The notes under the pieces: generated by a model
What the model was told of the DNA's origin: nothing
Database searches by the model: none
The model's input: only the letters and a program-made list of their open reading frames with translations
Assembly: GCA_025765595.1 (NCBI GenBank)
Contig: JAIVFH010000075.1
Coordinates: forward strand, 111,497-175,496
Reading direction: 5' to 3'
Source: Obelidium mucronatum
Lineage: Eukaryota; Chytridiomycota; Chytridiomycetes; Chytridiales; Chytriomycetaceae
DNA: 64,000 bases
Translations under genes and position numbers: made by a program
Part shown: piece after piece, positions 1 through 11,888 of the stretch
Layout: each line of letters starts with the position of its first letter
How positions within the stretch are numbered: the first letter of the stretch is position 1

Positions 1-784
<784 letters not shown>

Positions 785-1076
785 ACAACAGCAGGTGGCC
801 CTAGATAAATTATATGTGTGTGTGTGTTTCACCTCATCTATTTATTCTTCTTTTTTTATTCGGGGGGGTTTTTGTAGTGTGGTACCCTTTTTTGGGGTGT
901 GTGTGCTTGAGAGAGTGTGATTGACCAGGGCTATTATTGACCATCGCGTGAAAAAAAAAACATACGATCCTTCCTTTGAATTTATCAAAATATATCAATC
1001 CTGTTATCAATACATAATAATACTCTTTCCTTCTCTCTTGAAAAATATTTTTAATTCTTTGTGAAGGGGATCAACA

Positions 1077-1756
1077 ATGCAAGTGTCCAGCCAACCAGGT
1101 CCTACCACGGCGCCATCGTCTACGGCTACCGCTGGATCCAGCGCCACAGCAGCCCCTGCCTCACAGCAAAAAGTACACGTTGCTAAAGAGATTCTACACG
1201 TCTTTGAAGAGTATAAGGTTGGAGTCAAACCCAACTCGTTCATTGTCATCACTGGAACCACCGCCGAAGCGGGATCAAAATACCCCCCCAACACGTTCAG
1301 ATTATGTCTTATTGAGGACGTGTGGCTGACTATTCATCTCAACTCCAGTGGATACCTGGTGAGAATTTTGTTTTTACATATGATATGTTATATTCTATTT
1401 TTTTCTTTCTTTCACCTCGCGACTTCCGCTTGTTCGCGTGATGTTCGCATCTCATTATGCGATATATATACCTTTTTTTTGTACCTTTTTTTCTTTTTAG
1501 TGTGTATGTGTGGCTTAGCTTTCTCTTTTACAAACAGATCTTGAAAGCAGAAGCAGATCCAAATCCTACAAACCCAGCAGCCACGAAATATGCAATCAGT
1601 GAAACGCGCCCTCACATTCAAGCGCCGTTTGAAAGTATGGACGGACTCTTGAATTCTGTGTCTGGGGAATACCGAAACAGGTTCCAAGAGCGACTTTGTC
1701 ATAAATTGGAAAAAGTAGTAAAGGAGAGAGAGAAGGAAGGAAAATCAGAACAATAG
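1077..1756 (+). CDS. GSKIP-domain protein
   Basis: Two exons, 1077-1358 and 1538-1756, with a phase-0 intron (gtgaga ... aaacag), give a 166-residue protein. The first 30 residues are low-complexity Pro/Ala/Thr/Ser. The rest resembles the GSKIP domain (formerly DUF727), which is also found in CLU/TIF31 proteins: a central strand region (RLCLIEDVWLTIHL), then QAPFESMDGLLNSVS and EYRNRFQERLCHKLEKV, which match the human GSKIP C-terminal part, where GSK3-beta binds. Human GSKIP is 139 residues and tethers PKA and GSK3. The start is the first ATG in the open frame. It is convergent with the ABC-F gene; the two stop codons are only 128 T-rich bases apart, so the 3' UTRs probably overlap. Assignment is by eye from the C-terminal pattern. 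Confidence 0.7.
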
Positions 1757-1884
1757 ATTGGTTGGGGGGGAGGAGGAGATTTTTTGTCTGCGTTTTGAGG
1801 TTTTTTTTTTTGGGAGTCTTTCAGCGTGTTTTTTTTTTGTTTTTTTTTGTTTCCTTTACTCTTGTTATCACATCTCCATATTCA

Positions 1885-2230
1885 TCATAAATCCAAGGAT
1901 TTTAACAAAGATTTCTTGTACTGTGATGCAAAACAAAAATAATAGACATTAACAAGTGAGTGGAGGAAAATGCTCAAGCAGAAACAATACCTGTTTGACA
2001 GCACCATCTCCGTCCCCAATTGCGCCACTGAAGGACTTCAACTTTCCATCCGCACAAATCCACACATCGTTACAAACAGCGTCCAAGAATCGCTCATCGT
2101 GGGAAATAACAGCAACACCTCCTTTGAATTCACGAAGAGCGAGGGCCAAAGCATCAATACTATCCATATCCAAGTGATCTATCAAAAGAAAAATATATTC
2201 GTTAATCTTCCCCCGAACCTCACAAAATAT

Positions 2231-2325
<95 letters not shown>

Positions 2326-4861
2326 CATGGTAGTTCCAACAACTCAACTGGTAGGTTCATCGAGAATCAAAACATGTGGATTAGTCAGACTCATGGCAGC
2401 AAAGACAACACGACTCTTTTGTCCTCCAGACAGAGTTCCAATCGGCTGCAACGCAGTTGTCCCAGTCAACCCAAATCTTCCCAACACGCGACGGTATTCT
2501 TCTTCCGTCTTTCCAGGGAATTTGGCCGTCAAAAATTGGACAGATGAAACTGCCAAGTCGATTTGGTCGACATGGTGTTGAGAAAAGAGACCCAACCGAA
2601 GTCTTCCGTGGCGATGACAAATTCCGGTTGTTGGTGTATGCTGTCCAGTCAAGAGGTAGATCATGGTGGATTTGCCTGTTGGGGGGGTTGGTTTTAGCAT
2701 CGAAAAAAAAGGAAATACTCAGAATTGTTAAAAAAAAAAAGGATTCACCGGCTCCGTTAGGTCCAACAATGGCAATCTTGCTATCCATTTGTAAATCAAA
2801 ACTAATGGAGCTCAAGATCGTTCGTGTTGTTCCTGGATATGCAAATGTAACTTCGTCCATTTGCAAGATTGGTGGAGACAGTTTTTCTGGTTCGGGGAAT
2901 CTAAAGTACAAATCCTTTGATTCTCCTTCACCCAATCCATCCATATCGTCTTTTGGCGGGGCAATTAGCTCTGGCAGTTTCTCCAGGATTTTGATTTTAC
3001 TCTGCGCTTGTGCTGAGGTGTGTATGTGTGTGTGTTTTTTTTTGCAGTTAGTAAATGAAACCGAAGCCTATCCGTTTTACCTGCGCGATTCGCATTATAT
3101 CTCCATCGATCAATAAATGCCTGCAAATGCTGACGATATTGCAATTGTGCTTCATATTCACGAATCTGATTCTTTCGGCGTTCCGCTCGGGCAGAAATAT
3201 AACTCGTAAAGTTACCCTTGTAATAGTCCAAAACACCATTGTGCAAGTGGAAAATATCAGTTGTGACCGCGTCCAGGAAGGAGCGATCGTGGGAAACAAC
3301 GAGAAGAGTAGCAGACCAGTTTTGGAAGTAATTTTCAAGCCACACAACGGCTGGGAAACTTGAAAAAGAAGAAAAATCAATACAGATCTTCACTCCGAAA
3401 AAAAAGAAGTCCAATGGCGACGTACTCGAGGTAGTTGGTGACTTCATCGGCAAGAAGCAAGTCTGGCCGGCAAAACAGAGCGCGAGCAAGTGCCAGACGC
3501 TGCAACATAATCAGAAAATGAAACAATAAAACCGGTATAAGTCAAGTTACCATTCTCCAACCACCAGAGAAAGTCTTTGTTGCTGCTTTTTGCTGAGCCG
3601 GAGAGAATCCAAGACCATTCAAAATCAAAGAAGCCCTGGAAGAAACAGCATTAGTTTGCAGCCATTGAAAATAAAACGAAAATCCTAATACCTTGATTCT
3701 GCCTTGTCTGATTCAATCTCTTCCAATTTCAAGTACACATTCTTCAACTTTTCAGCCGCAGCTGTCGCTTCTTCTGGTGAAATAGATGTCCTTGCCAATG
3801 TGGCATTGAGGGCTTTTTCGTCGGCCAAAAGGGCTTCACGTTCCAAATCAGCTTGGAGAACAGATTGGATAGCTTCAGTGTCACCCCCAGCAATCTAATC
3901 GAAAATTGGCCATGAGCAAAAAACCAACAACTCAGCAATCTCGATCGTATTCAAACCTCTTGTTCAACGTGGAGAATACGAATATGACTGGGCAACTGCA
4001 ACTCTCCATGGGCAATAGCTCTCAAAAGCGTGGACTTTCCGATACCATTCTTTCCAACAAGACCATATCTGCGACCATAAGTCATACTTAAATCGGCATT
4101 GGTAAGAATTTTTTTTCCAGCAAAGTGAATGTCAAAGTTTTCAATACGGATATCCTTTGAAGCACTTGTAGCAGACGAAGAAGACTTCATTTGATTGACA
4201 ATCATTGCAGGTTTGACATTGGGGTTCCAAACAGGAATTTCGTAGAGATCGCCCTTGGCGCCGCGTTCTTCACGTTTTGAAGCAAGTTTCATTTCAGCCT
4301 TTCTAAGTTTCTTTTGATCAACTATTGGAGGGGATACAAAGGAGGGTTACAAAATAACTTATTGAAATACGCCAAGAACTAATAGGGTATTACCTGTTGA
4401 TGACTGCGGACCATTCTTTGACTGCAGATGCGCAAGATCAACACTTTTGGCTCCCGTACCCATACCAAGAGCAGCAAGAGTAGTAGATGCATTCGAAACG
4501 CCATGAGCATCGGCATTTGAGGCAATGTTAACCGATTGGTCGAGTCTACGGGCTGAGTTGACTTGAAGTAAGCGTCCAGGTCAACCAGTCTCAGCAGAAA
4601 CCCACCATCCGAGCTGCCGTTTCCTTCGCTGTCTTCTGAGCCAATTTCACGCGCCAACTTCTCACAGAGCGCCTTTGCTTGCGCCGAAGTGATGTTGTTT
4701 GTTGAGTCTTCGAGCAGCGGACCCAGAAACTCCCTCAGTCCCGCGGTGCTGAGATCGTTTCCTGCGCCTGGCTCAAAGTAGCCCAGGGCATATTCAAGCG
4801 TGTCAGCATCCATCGACGGACATGCGGCAGCGAGCAATCGCTTTGCAGCTTCCGCTTCCAT
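1885..4861 (-). CDS. GCN20: ABC-F ATPase, ABCF3/GCN20 orthologue
   Basis: Eleven exons on the minus strand (4861-4606, 4552-4394, 4321-3957, 3894-3692, 3635-3551, 3499-3426, 3358-3081, 3012-2749, 2675-2349, 2178-1991, 1920-1885) give 744 residues, against 709 for human ABCF3 and 752 for yeast Gcn20. Residues 1-140 resemble the ABCF3 N-terminal region that in Gcn20 binds Gcn1; no membrane segment is present, so it is a cytosolic translation-linked ATPase. NBD1: Walker A GKNGIGKST (228-236), signature FSGGW (350-354), Walker B LLLADEVTN (370-378). NBD2: Walker A GPNGAGKST (557-565), LSGGQ (643-647), LILDEPTNHLD (664-674). In yeast the protein helps Gcn1 activate the kinase Gcn2 on uncharged tRNA. 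Odd point: NBD1 has DEVTN in place of the usual DEPTN, though the catalytic Glu remains. The start is the ATG 44 bases from the divergent SmgGDS start. Confidence 0.93.
2232..2322. repeat. (AC)n dinucleotide microsatellite in an intron
   Basis: An uninterrupted run of about 45 AC/CA dinucleotides. It lies inside intron 9 of the ABC-F gene (2348-2179), which splits the Asn codon of the second Walker B/D-loop. Likely hypervariable in length. Confidence 0.97.
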
Positions 4862-4905
4862 CTTTATTTTATTTTCAACAAAAAGAAAAATTAAACGCAC
4901 GACAG
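4862..4905. promoter_or_regulatory. Bidirectional promoter / shared 5' leaders
   Basis: Only 44 A/T-rich bases separate the ATG of the ABC-F gene (minus, 4861) from the ATG of the SmgGDS gene (plus, 4906). The core promoters and 5' UTRs of both genes must fit here or overlap the opposite coding region. I see no convincing TATA box, although TTTATTTTATTTT at 4862-4875 is AT-rich. Confidence 0.6.
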
Positions 4906-7900
4906 ATGATCGACCTCGAGCAGCAGCCCGCGAACGGTGAGATTTCGCCGTGTTTCGACGCGCACTGACCACGCGTCTTTTTCTTGTGTAGATGAGCAGC
5001 GCCTCGCGCTGGCGACCAGCGGCGCGCTGGCCGAGCTGGCGGCGCTGCTCGAAGCGGACAGCGGCGCAAGCGCAAGCGCAAGCAAGGCCGCGCGGCTCGT
5101 GGCTGAAATCGCGAAATGCGGTTTGTGTTTTGTGTTTTGCGTTTTGTGTTTTGTGTTTTGGTTTCCAACTTAACTGTTTCGAAGAGGAGACGCGGAAGCC
5201 GCTGATGGAAGCCGGCCTGCTGCGGCCGCTGGCGGCGCTGCTCCACGCCGCAAACACAAACACGGCCGACACTGAGCTGGCCGTGCAGATCCTGCGCGCC
5301 CTCGGGAACATGTGCTACGACAACGGTTCGCTGCGACTGAGCGTGTGCGGTGGTGCTGATCTGTGCTTGTTTTAGAGGACAATCGCGATGCGCTGCTCGA
5401 CATTCCAAATGGAATCCAGGCCGTTGCTTCATGTCTCGACTCGGATGATACACGGTTGCTGCAGATTGCTTGTGGGGCCCTCCTCAATATTTCAATGGAT
5501 AATGGTCTCTTCTGTGCCAATAATCCTTTTGCTCGTTTTATTAAATCTCTGCACACCATTCTTTTTTTGTAGAATCGGTTCAGGTTCAGGCTATTGCCGC
5601 CGATGGAGTGAAAAGGCTTCTCAGGATCGTGAAACTCTCGACCAATGAGAATTCTGACCCGAAATACGCATCTTTGGCGTCCTCGTCAATTTCTGCTCTA
5701 TCGAATCTTTTGGAAGTGGGTATGTTTCCGAATAATAGGGTGGCATGGGATAACAAGTGTTTATTTGATTCAACCATGAATGTAATCTCTTAGAACCTGG
5801 AATCAAAGACTTGCTCGCTCAGGATGGCCTTGTGTCGTTTTTCCACATTCTCAAAATGAAACACCAAATTCTGATGAATCAATCGGTGGACAAGGATTCG
5901 TTTATCAACGCGTTGGAGATTTTGGATACGGTTGTCACGGCTCTAGAACTTGTTGGGGAAAATGGTAGAATGCTCTTCTTTCACCCATTTTTTTTTGTTG
6001 TCAGCGACAGCGTGACACCTTCCCCTCGTTGAGAGAGACCCAAGCGAAATTACACCCTCTATAAATTACTCTCTTTCCAGCCTTAACCCTTTTAAAAAAT
6101 ATTCAACAGATACTGTCCAGCGCGTTATTGTGTCTCAAGACTTGCTCGGCATTCTTTTGGATTTCGTGGACCATAGGCCAACATATGTATTGCCAGAACC
6201 TGAAGAAGATGAAGATTCTCACCCAAGTTATATTGAAATCCGAAAGCGTATTTCTAGAATTGTGACTTTAGTAACAATGAACGGTAAGTGTTGATGTGGT
6301 ATGTGTGTGTTGCCATTGCCGCATTTCTAATTTTACATTCGACAGATTCCAACATGACTGACATTCCAAAGCACGCAGACGTCATGGCCAGATTCAAGCA
6401 ATGGATGACACTGGGTCTTCACACTGGAAAGGAGCTGGAAGAAGATGAAATCCGCATGTCTGGAGCACTGTGTATGGGAAATCTGTCTCGCAGCGACGAA
6501 GCATGTGCGGCTCTAATTAATCAACATGGGGTTGCGGTTGCTCTTTTGGCTTTGTTGGGATTGGAAGTAGAACGGGTGAAGGCTGGCACTCTTGCTATGG
6601 CAGAAGGTGGCGATGGTGCACAACTAGCTGTGAATGACATCAAGAGTTGTGTTAAAGTCGTTCATGCTGTAGTTGGTGCTTTTAAAAATCTGACCATTGC
6701 TGGTTTGTTTTGATTTTTTTTATCTTCCTTGTAACTTGGACAAAAATTCAAATCATGTTGTCTTTTAGTGGCTGATAGAAAGTCGTTGGGAGCCCTTGGA
6801 ATTATTAAGCCGATCGCATCATTGCTAGACATTGAAGTCATGAAGCCGGTTCACTTTGGCTGTATTGGTGTTCTCAAAAATTTGTGTTCAGGAAGCGGAA
6901 ATGGTATTGCTCCACCCTCATTTTTGTTTTGATCTTGCATCTAACTGTATTTTGTGATCTAATTTTTTTTTTTTAGAATTGAATGCATATCGTATTATTA
7001 CAGGTCTGGATGTGACTTCAGAAGATCAAAAGGCTGCAAAATTGAGTGCTGCTTCCATCACACCACAATCCAAAACTCCTCTCAACAAATTGATAAAGTA
7101 CATCTGGAAAGCAACTGGGGATAATATGACGGGAGTTAGAAATGAGGGTGGCCGAGTAATTGTGAACCTAGTTCGTACTTGCCATCTTGCAGGAGGTGAT
7201 TTTTGTGGCATTGGCAGGTGGCCGACTTCGATTTTTTCTTAAACCTCTCACCATATCAGCTCCTCATTTGATCAAAGTAATTTTGGATGCCAATGGAATC
7301 ACGCCTTTGGTGCAGATTGTTACGGGAGCGCTTTTGACGCGGGTGAATGAAGACCAAGATCAAAGTGGAAGTCAACCTGAATTACACCATCACGTTCACT
7401 TTGATGCGGTTCCATCGGATGGACAAGTTTTCCCAGTTGTTCAAAACGAGGGACTTGTTGCATTGATTTTGACGGCCAACGGTAGTAAATTCTGTTTTTC
7501 CTTGAAATTGATTCTGTTTTGTTGAACTCCACCCTTGCCATCAGCACTATCCACGTCAATCCCAATTATCACGAAATATCATACGTCTTTGATTCCAGTT
7601 GCGAAAAAAATTCTTTTGAGTGGCCTTCCCCCACAGGAACAGTCTACAGAAGTTGTATCTGCAGCGGGAACGGGGCCACAGACTCCAACTTCTGAAGAAG
7701 TATTATATTCTGACGAAGTTAAAGTGAATTGCTGTTTATTTTTGGGCGTGCTTGCCTCTGCTGATGGTAAAACTCCCCGCCTTTTTTTTTTTCTTCTTTT
7801 GCTGCCTGTCGTATTATTCAATTGAATTAATTTTTCAACTTTATATCAGAAATGTTCCGTAATTTGGCGACACCAGAAATTAGTCCAGTGCTGGAGAGAT

Positions 7901-8163
7901 TGACGAAATGGACTTCCGTGTCGAATTTGACTGTTGCAAGCGCGATATCGCAAAAGAGCGCATTGGCCTACCAAGAACAAGCTACACGAGGATCTGCCAC
8001 GTCTGTCTTGTCGCGCACAAATACAAAAAGCGCTAAACGAGTTGTGAGTAACGAGAGTGGTGGTGGAAGTAGCGGCTTAAGTGGTCGTGTGTCTGTAGAA
8101 GATCTCAAGCTTGTTGAAGCTGTGAATCGGTTGAAGGGGGTGCTTGAAAAAACAAACACGTGA
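4906..8163 (+). CDS. RAP1GDS1: SmgGDS (RAP1GDS1)-like armadillo-repeat protein
   Basis: Thirteen exons: 4906-4936, 4992-5120, 5185-5325, 5376-5504, 5573-5719, 5794-5964, 6110-6283, 6346-6702, 6769-6903, 6977-7195, 7260-7481, 7545-7766, 7850-8163, giving 796 residues. The protein is an array of armadillo repeats. Landmarks shared with human SmgGDS (607 residues) include LVAEIAKC, a GLL(R)PL..LL repeat, and the ILRALGNMCYDN block followed by DNR. SmgGDS chaperones newly made or prenylated small GTPases such as RhoA and Rap1 and can act as an exchange factor; this role is inferred from family. The C-terminus (about residues 690-796) is Ser/Gly-rich with a final short helix. All twelve introns are phase 1 and exons 2-5 each carry about one repeat. 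It is divergent from the ABC-F gene and convergent with eL31. Confidence 0.85.
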
Positions 8164-8461
8164 TGGTGCGAGGGTAATCTGAATAAAAACACAAAGTATC
8201 ATATTCCTGTCATATTCCTCACCAATTATATATCAGCCAGTGTATATTAACACCATTGATTAATAAAATAAATTCAGAAAGAGACTTTATTGTTAGGCCT
8301 CCAAACATTCAAGACTATTCTCTTGATCCCCACAACCACCACACAGAACAATAAATACTACACAAGGAAGAAAGAAAGATAGCGAAAGGGAACACTCCAC
8401 TACCTCCACCCCCGCTCCAAACATAGCATTCACATTGAATCCAAACGAAAAAAAAGTTAAT

Positions 8462-8911
8462 TTACTCGTCGTGGATGGTCTCGTTCTGAAGACCCTTGAA
8501 GTCAGAAGACTTGGCAATTGGAACGGCAGTAACGAGGGTGAAGAGTCTTTCCTTGGCATCTTCGTTGTCGTTCTTCTTGCGAGAAAGACGGACACGAATT
8601 CTGTGCGGGATAGACTTGACTCCACGCTTCCACACTTCAGTGTTCAAGGATGGGTCGAGACGAACGTCAGAGGTCTTCATGGCGTCCTGAGCAAACTTTC
8701 TGATGACCTTGATGGCGTGTGGAGCTCTCTTTTTGAAGGTTCTGCCAAAGACGTGCTTGTGGAGGTGGATGGTGTACTCACGAGTAACAACCTTTTTGTG
8801 TTTTTTTTTTTGGAATGTTAGATCCCAAACATGGCGCTTTAATGGTGCGGTTATAGTTACCTCGTTGAGGGTAGACTTCTTGGTAGATTTCTTGGTAGCG
8901 TCCTTGGCCAT
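8462..8911 (-). CDS. RPL31: 60S ribosomal protein eL31
   Basis: Two exons, 8911-8861 and 8791-8462, with a phase-0 intron (gtaact ... aaaaag) produce 126 residues, matching the family length (human 125). The short exon 1 encodes a Lys/Ser/Thr-rich start, MAKDATKKSTKKSTLNE; exon 2 begins VVTREYTIHLHK and contains FKKRAPHAIK, the VRLDPSLN block and PHRIRVRLSRKKN, all typical of eL31. The protein sits on the large subunit surface near the peptide exit tunnel. I chose the ATG at 8911, as an ATG 24 bases upstream (8935) would add eight residues (MSPLPNSK) absent from the family. It is convergent with SmgGDS, with 298 bases between stops that hold only AT-rich UTR sequence. Confidence 0.95.
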   Translation of the reverse strand: MAKDATKKSTKKSTLNEVTITAPLKRHVWDLTFQKKKHKKVVTREYTIHLHKHVFGRTFKKRAPHAIKVIRKFAQDAMKTSDVRLDPSLNTEVWKRGVKSIPHRIRVRLSRKKNDNEDAKERLFTLVTAVPIAKSSDFKGLQNETIHDE

Positions 8912-9077
8912 TTTACTGTTGGGGAGGGGAGACAACGGTTAGAAGTCGGTTTTGTTGGCTTCAAAGTGCAAGTTCGATATAAAACTGAAGCAGAGAAGCT
9001 TCGTTGCAAGGAGGTATGTTGCGATCCAGTTCATTTCACGCCCCGCACGGCCTTCTCAAAGAGCGTCCACTGTAGTT

Positions 9078-9540
9078 TCAAGTCTTGGTTGGATGCCATC
9101 TGCCCCTGCCATCGCCCATCCCCACCGCCCCGATCCACGCATCAATCCCTGCGATGGCGTTCTGAGCAACTAGCAACTCCTCGAACTCGATCGACGAACG
9201 CTTGCTGAAGAATGATGGCTGCTTCTGTTTTGGTGCTGTCGGGGTGGGCGTGTGTGGACCACTCACGATTTTTGGAAGTTTTCTAATTTTTCCAACAAGA
9301 GCGAAATCAATAAAACAAGCTACAAAACCAGACCAAAGAGCACAGGCAAATTGTGTTCTGCTTGATCTGGAGGCTTCTTTTTTTTGGCAAGGTGTCAGAA
9401 GAATTGTAATACTGAAAAGCGCTGATGGGTTTTTGCGGAAATGATTCGAAACTTTCTGTAACTGGGATGGACTGAAAGGTCGGCGCATTATAATATTGAA
9501 GAGAATAAAAGATTGTATCAATCGTTGTTATTTCAACCAA
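9078..9540 (-). other. Possible small spliced minus-strand gene, frame unresolved
   Basis: Between eL31 and the phosphotransferase gene are 745 bases. Two good-looking minus-strand introns stand out: 9412-9320 (gtatta ... ttttgtag) and 9266-9205 (gtgagt ... cttcag). The 53-base exon between them (9319-9267) joined to 9204 onward can read LVLLISLLLEKLENFQKS followed by KRSSIEFEELLVAQNAIAG, which looks like protein, but no upstream frame with an ATG joins cleanly. A second combination starts with an ATG at 9491 and gives about 64 residues. I recognise no family. It could also be a spliced 5' leader of eL31, which lies downstream on the same strand. Confidence 0.25.
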
Positions 9541-9656
9541 GGCGTTGCCAATTCAAGCTAGACCGTGTAAATAGTGTATTCGGAATTCCCAATTTCCCCC
9601 TTCGCTTTTTTCTTTCTTTTTTTTTGTGGTCATTTCCCTTCCCCGCCTCACCTCAG

Positions 9657-11413
9657 ATGTACTACTTTCGAAAAGTGGATGTTCCAGGCTTGAAAAGCTA
9701 CTCGTACAAGTCAATTGATAAGTAAGTCTTGGCGATTGCTGATTAGAGGGATCAGCAACGGTGGGATTCCTTTTTTGACTATCTGACGATCACAAAAAAA
9801 AAACCCCCCTTTTGTATATTCAGATCGTTTGTCGCCAATCGAATCTTGAATCCGTACTGGTGGAGTGTCATTATTGACTTTGTTCCTTCATGGGTAGCGT
9901 ATGTATCCAAACTCCCCATCTTAATTTGGTTGACAAAAAGCGTTGAATCTCAACACACACACAACTGTCTCTTTTTTTTATTGTAAAAGCCCCAACTTGA
10001 TCACTCTCACTGGATTCCTATGTGTACTTGCGAATGTAGCTTTATTGTTTTACGTTTCTCCAGACTTGAAGGAGGCATGCCCACCATGGGCTTATATTTC
10101 ATTTGCAGTGGGATTGTTTGTGTATCAATCGCTTGATGCGATTGATGGAAAACAAGCTCGAAGAACTGGATCGTCTGGTCCTTTGGGTGAACTTTTTGAC
10201 CAGTTTAGTTTTTTTGTGTTGTTGTTAATCCTTTTTGGTGGTGTTTTCTTAACGTACTTTTTTTTATGCAGTGGTTGTGATGCGCTCAATACTGGATTTG
10301 CCACTTTCCTTGGAATGAATGCATTGGGATTGACGCAATCGTGGTGGCAGATTTTCGGCGTGTATTCCTGTTTGGCAAACTTTTACTTGTCAACATGGGA
10401 GGAATACTACACGGGGGTTTTGTATCTCAGCGAATGCAGTGGTCCTGTAGAGGGAGTGTTGACCATGTGTGCGATTTTGATTACAACATCCTTTTACGGT
10501 AAGGAGAGAAAAAAAAGAAAAGAAGGAGTGTGTGTTGTGGAAATATGGTGAAACTGATTTGTTTTTCAACTTTTAGGACCTGAATTATGGTCAAAGACAT
10601 TGGGTCAATTGCTGCCAGAGAAGCTTGCAGACTTGATTTCCTCATATCCGTTTCTTGCGGACTTACCCTTGAATCAAGGGTTTATTTACTTTGGCCTCTT
10701 TATCGTTATTCCAAATGTGGTTGGAAGGTAGGTTTACAAAAGAAGAAAAAAAAAGAGAGGAAAGCACGATGACTTATAACCTTCTCTGATCCAGTATCAT
10801 CAATGTCTACTCTGCAATTGCAACAAACCCCGCTTCAGCTGAAAAGGCGAAAAAGTTCTCGCCAATCTTGGCGTTACTGCCTTTCCCAATTGTAACATGC
10901 ATCACTGTTACATATCCTTTCTTGTTTCCATCTTTGATTGTCAGTAGCCCTGCAATCGCCCCATTCCTGATTATTGTCTCGTTTTTAATGGGCCAACAAG
11001 TCGGATCCATTATCGTTGCACACATTAGTAAACGTGTGTATCCATTCCTGGAAATGGTACTACCTGGACTTGCGATAAGTGCAACAGGACTGGGTCTGGC
11101 TGTTGCACGCGCTTTCATTGTCGCTGGAACAAGTCGCGAAAAAGTCGTTTGGGAAGAGTTTGAAATGACTGCGGAGATTTTGTGGGGAGTGGCTGTTGGG
11201 TGTGGAGTCATGTATTTGGTGTGGTTTATTCGGATTGTAGCCGATTTGTGTGAAGTATTTGATATATATTGTTTGTCCATCAAACATCAGAAGGTGGTGG
11301 TGGAAACTCCAAATGCAGTGAAAGGAAAGGGTGGAAAGAGAAGTTCAAGCAAAAAACGCAAGAATGATAGTGGGAATGAAGGTGGGGCAACTCGATCATC
11401 GCCGCGTAAATAA
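9657..11413 (+). CDS. CDP-alcohol phosphotransferase (choline/ethanolamine phosphotransferase)
   Basis: Six exons, 9657-9721, 9824-9898, 9990-10202, 10272-10498, 10577-10727 and 10795-11413, encode 449 residues (human CEPT1 416, yeast Cpt1/Ept1 about 390). It carries the full CDP-alcohol phosphotransferase signature D99-G-x2-A-R-x8-G-x3-D117-x3-D121, split by intron 3 inside D117-H118. The IDGKQARRTGSSGPLGELFD and HGCDALN context is that of CEPT1/EPT1 rather than of PI or PG synthases. Most of the remainder is hydrophobic, with several membrane segments, so it should be an ER or Golgi membrane enzyme that transfers phosphocholine or phosphoethanolamine from the CDP form to diacylglycerol, the last Kennedy-pathway step. 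Head-group choice cannot be read from sequence. The C-terminal 40 residues are a very basic Lys/Ser-rich cytosolic tail. Confidence 0.92.
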
Positions 11414-11774
11414 TGGGATTTAAAGAAGTTGAGTTTGGGAATTTTGGAAAGTTGCTTCAAGAGCGAAACAGAGCAAAAAAAAAAGAAATTTTCAACCCTT
11501 CTTCCATCACGACCGACAGGCTTCTGCGGCGAAAGCACACTCGGCAACTGGGCAAACACATTGGGAACTGCTCGCTACCAAGTAACTACGAGACAAGAAA
11601 ACTTGTCAGCTGTTTAAAGCCGCGTTTTGTCCTTGTCTCCCACAACAAAATCCCTATTTTTTCTCCATTTGGAACTGGAGTAATCGCAGGAATCAACGGA
11701 CGGACTTTCCAACCGACCCCCCCTTGCGAAGCAGCAAACACTACCAAACTAGTTCCAGGACATCGTCACCAGCA
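11414..11774 (+). other. Intergenic region / Med15-like 5' leader
   Basis: 361 bases between the phosphotransferase stop and the Med15-like ATG. I see no coding pattern; an in-frame upstream ATG at 11724 could add 17 residues to the next protein. Promoter presumed here; no clear motif. Confidence 0.5.
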
Positions 11775-11855
11775 ATGAACCAGAGTGACCCTCCGCTCAG
11801 CCTTCTTTCTCCTGACGCCACCGGGTTCCAACAGCAACAGCAACAGCAGCAACAG

Positions 11856-11888
<33 letters not shown>

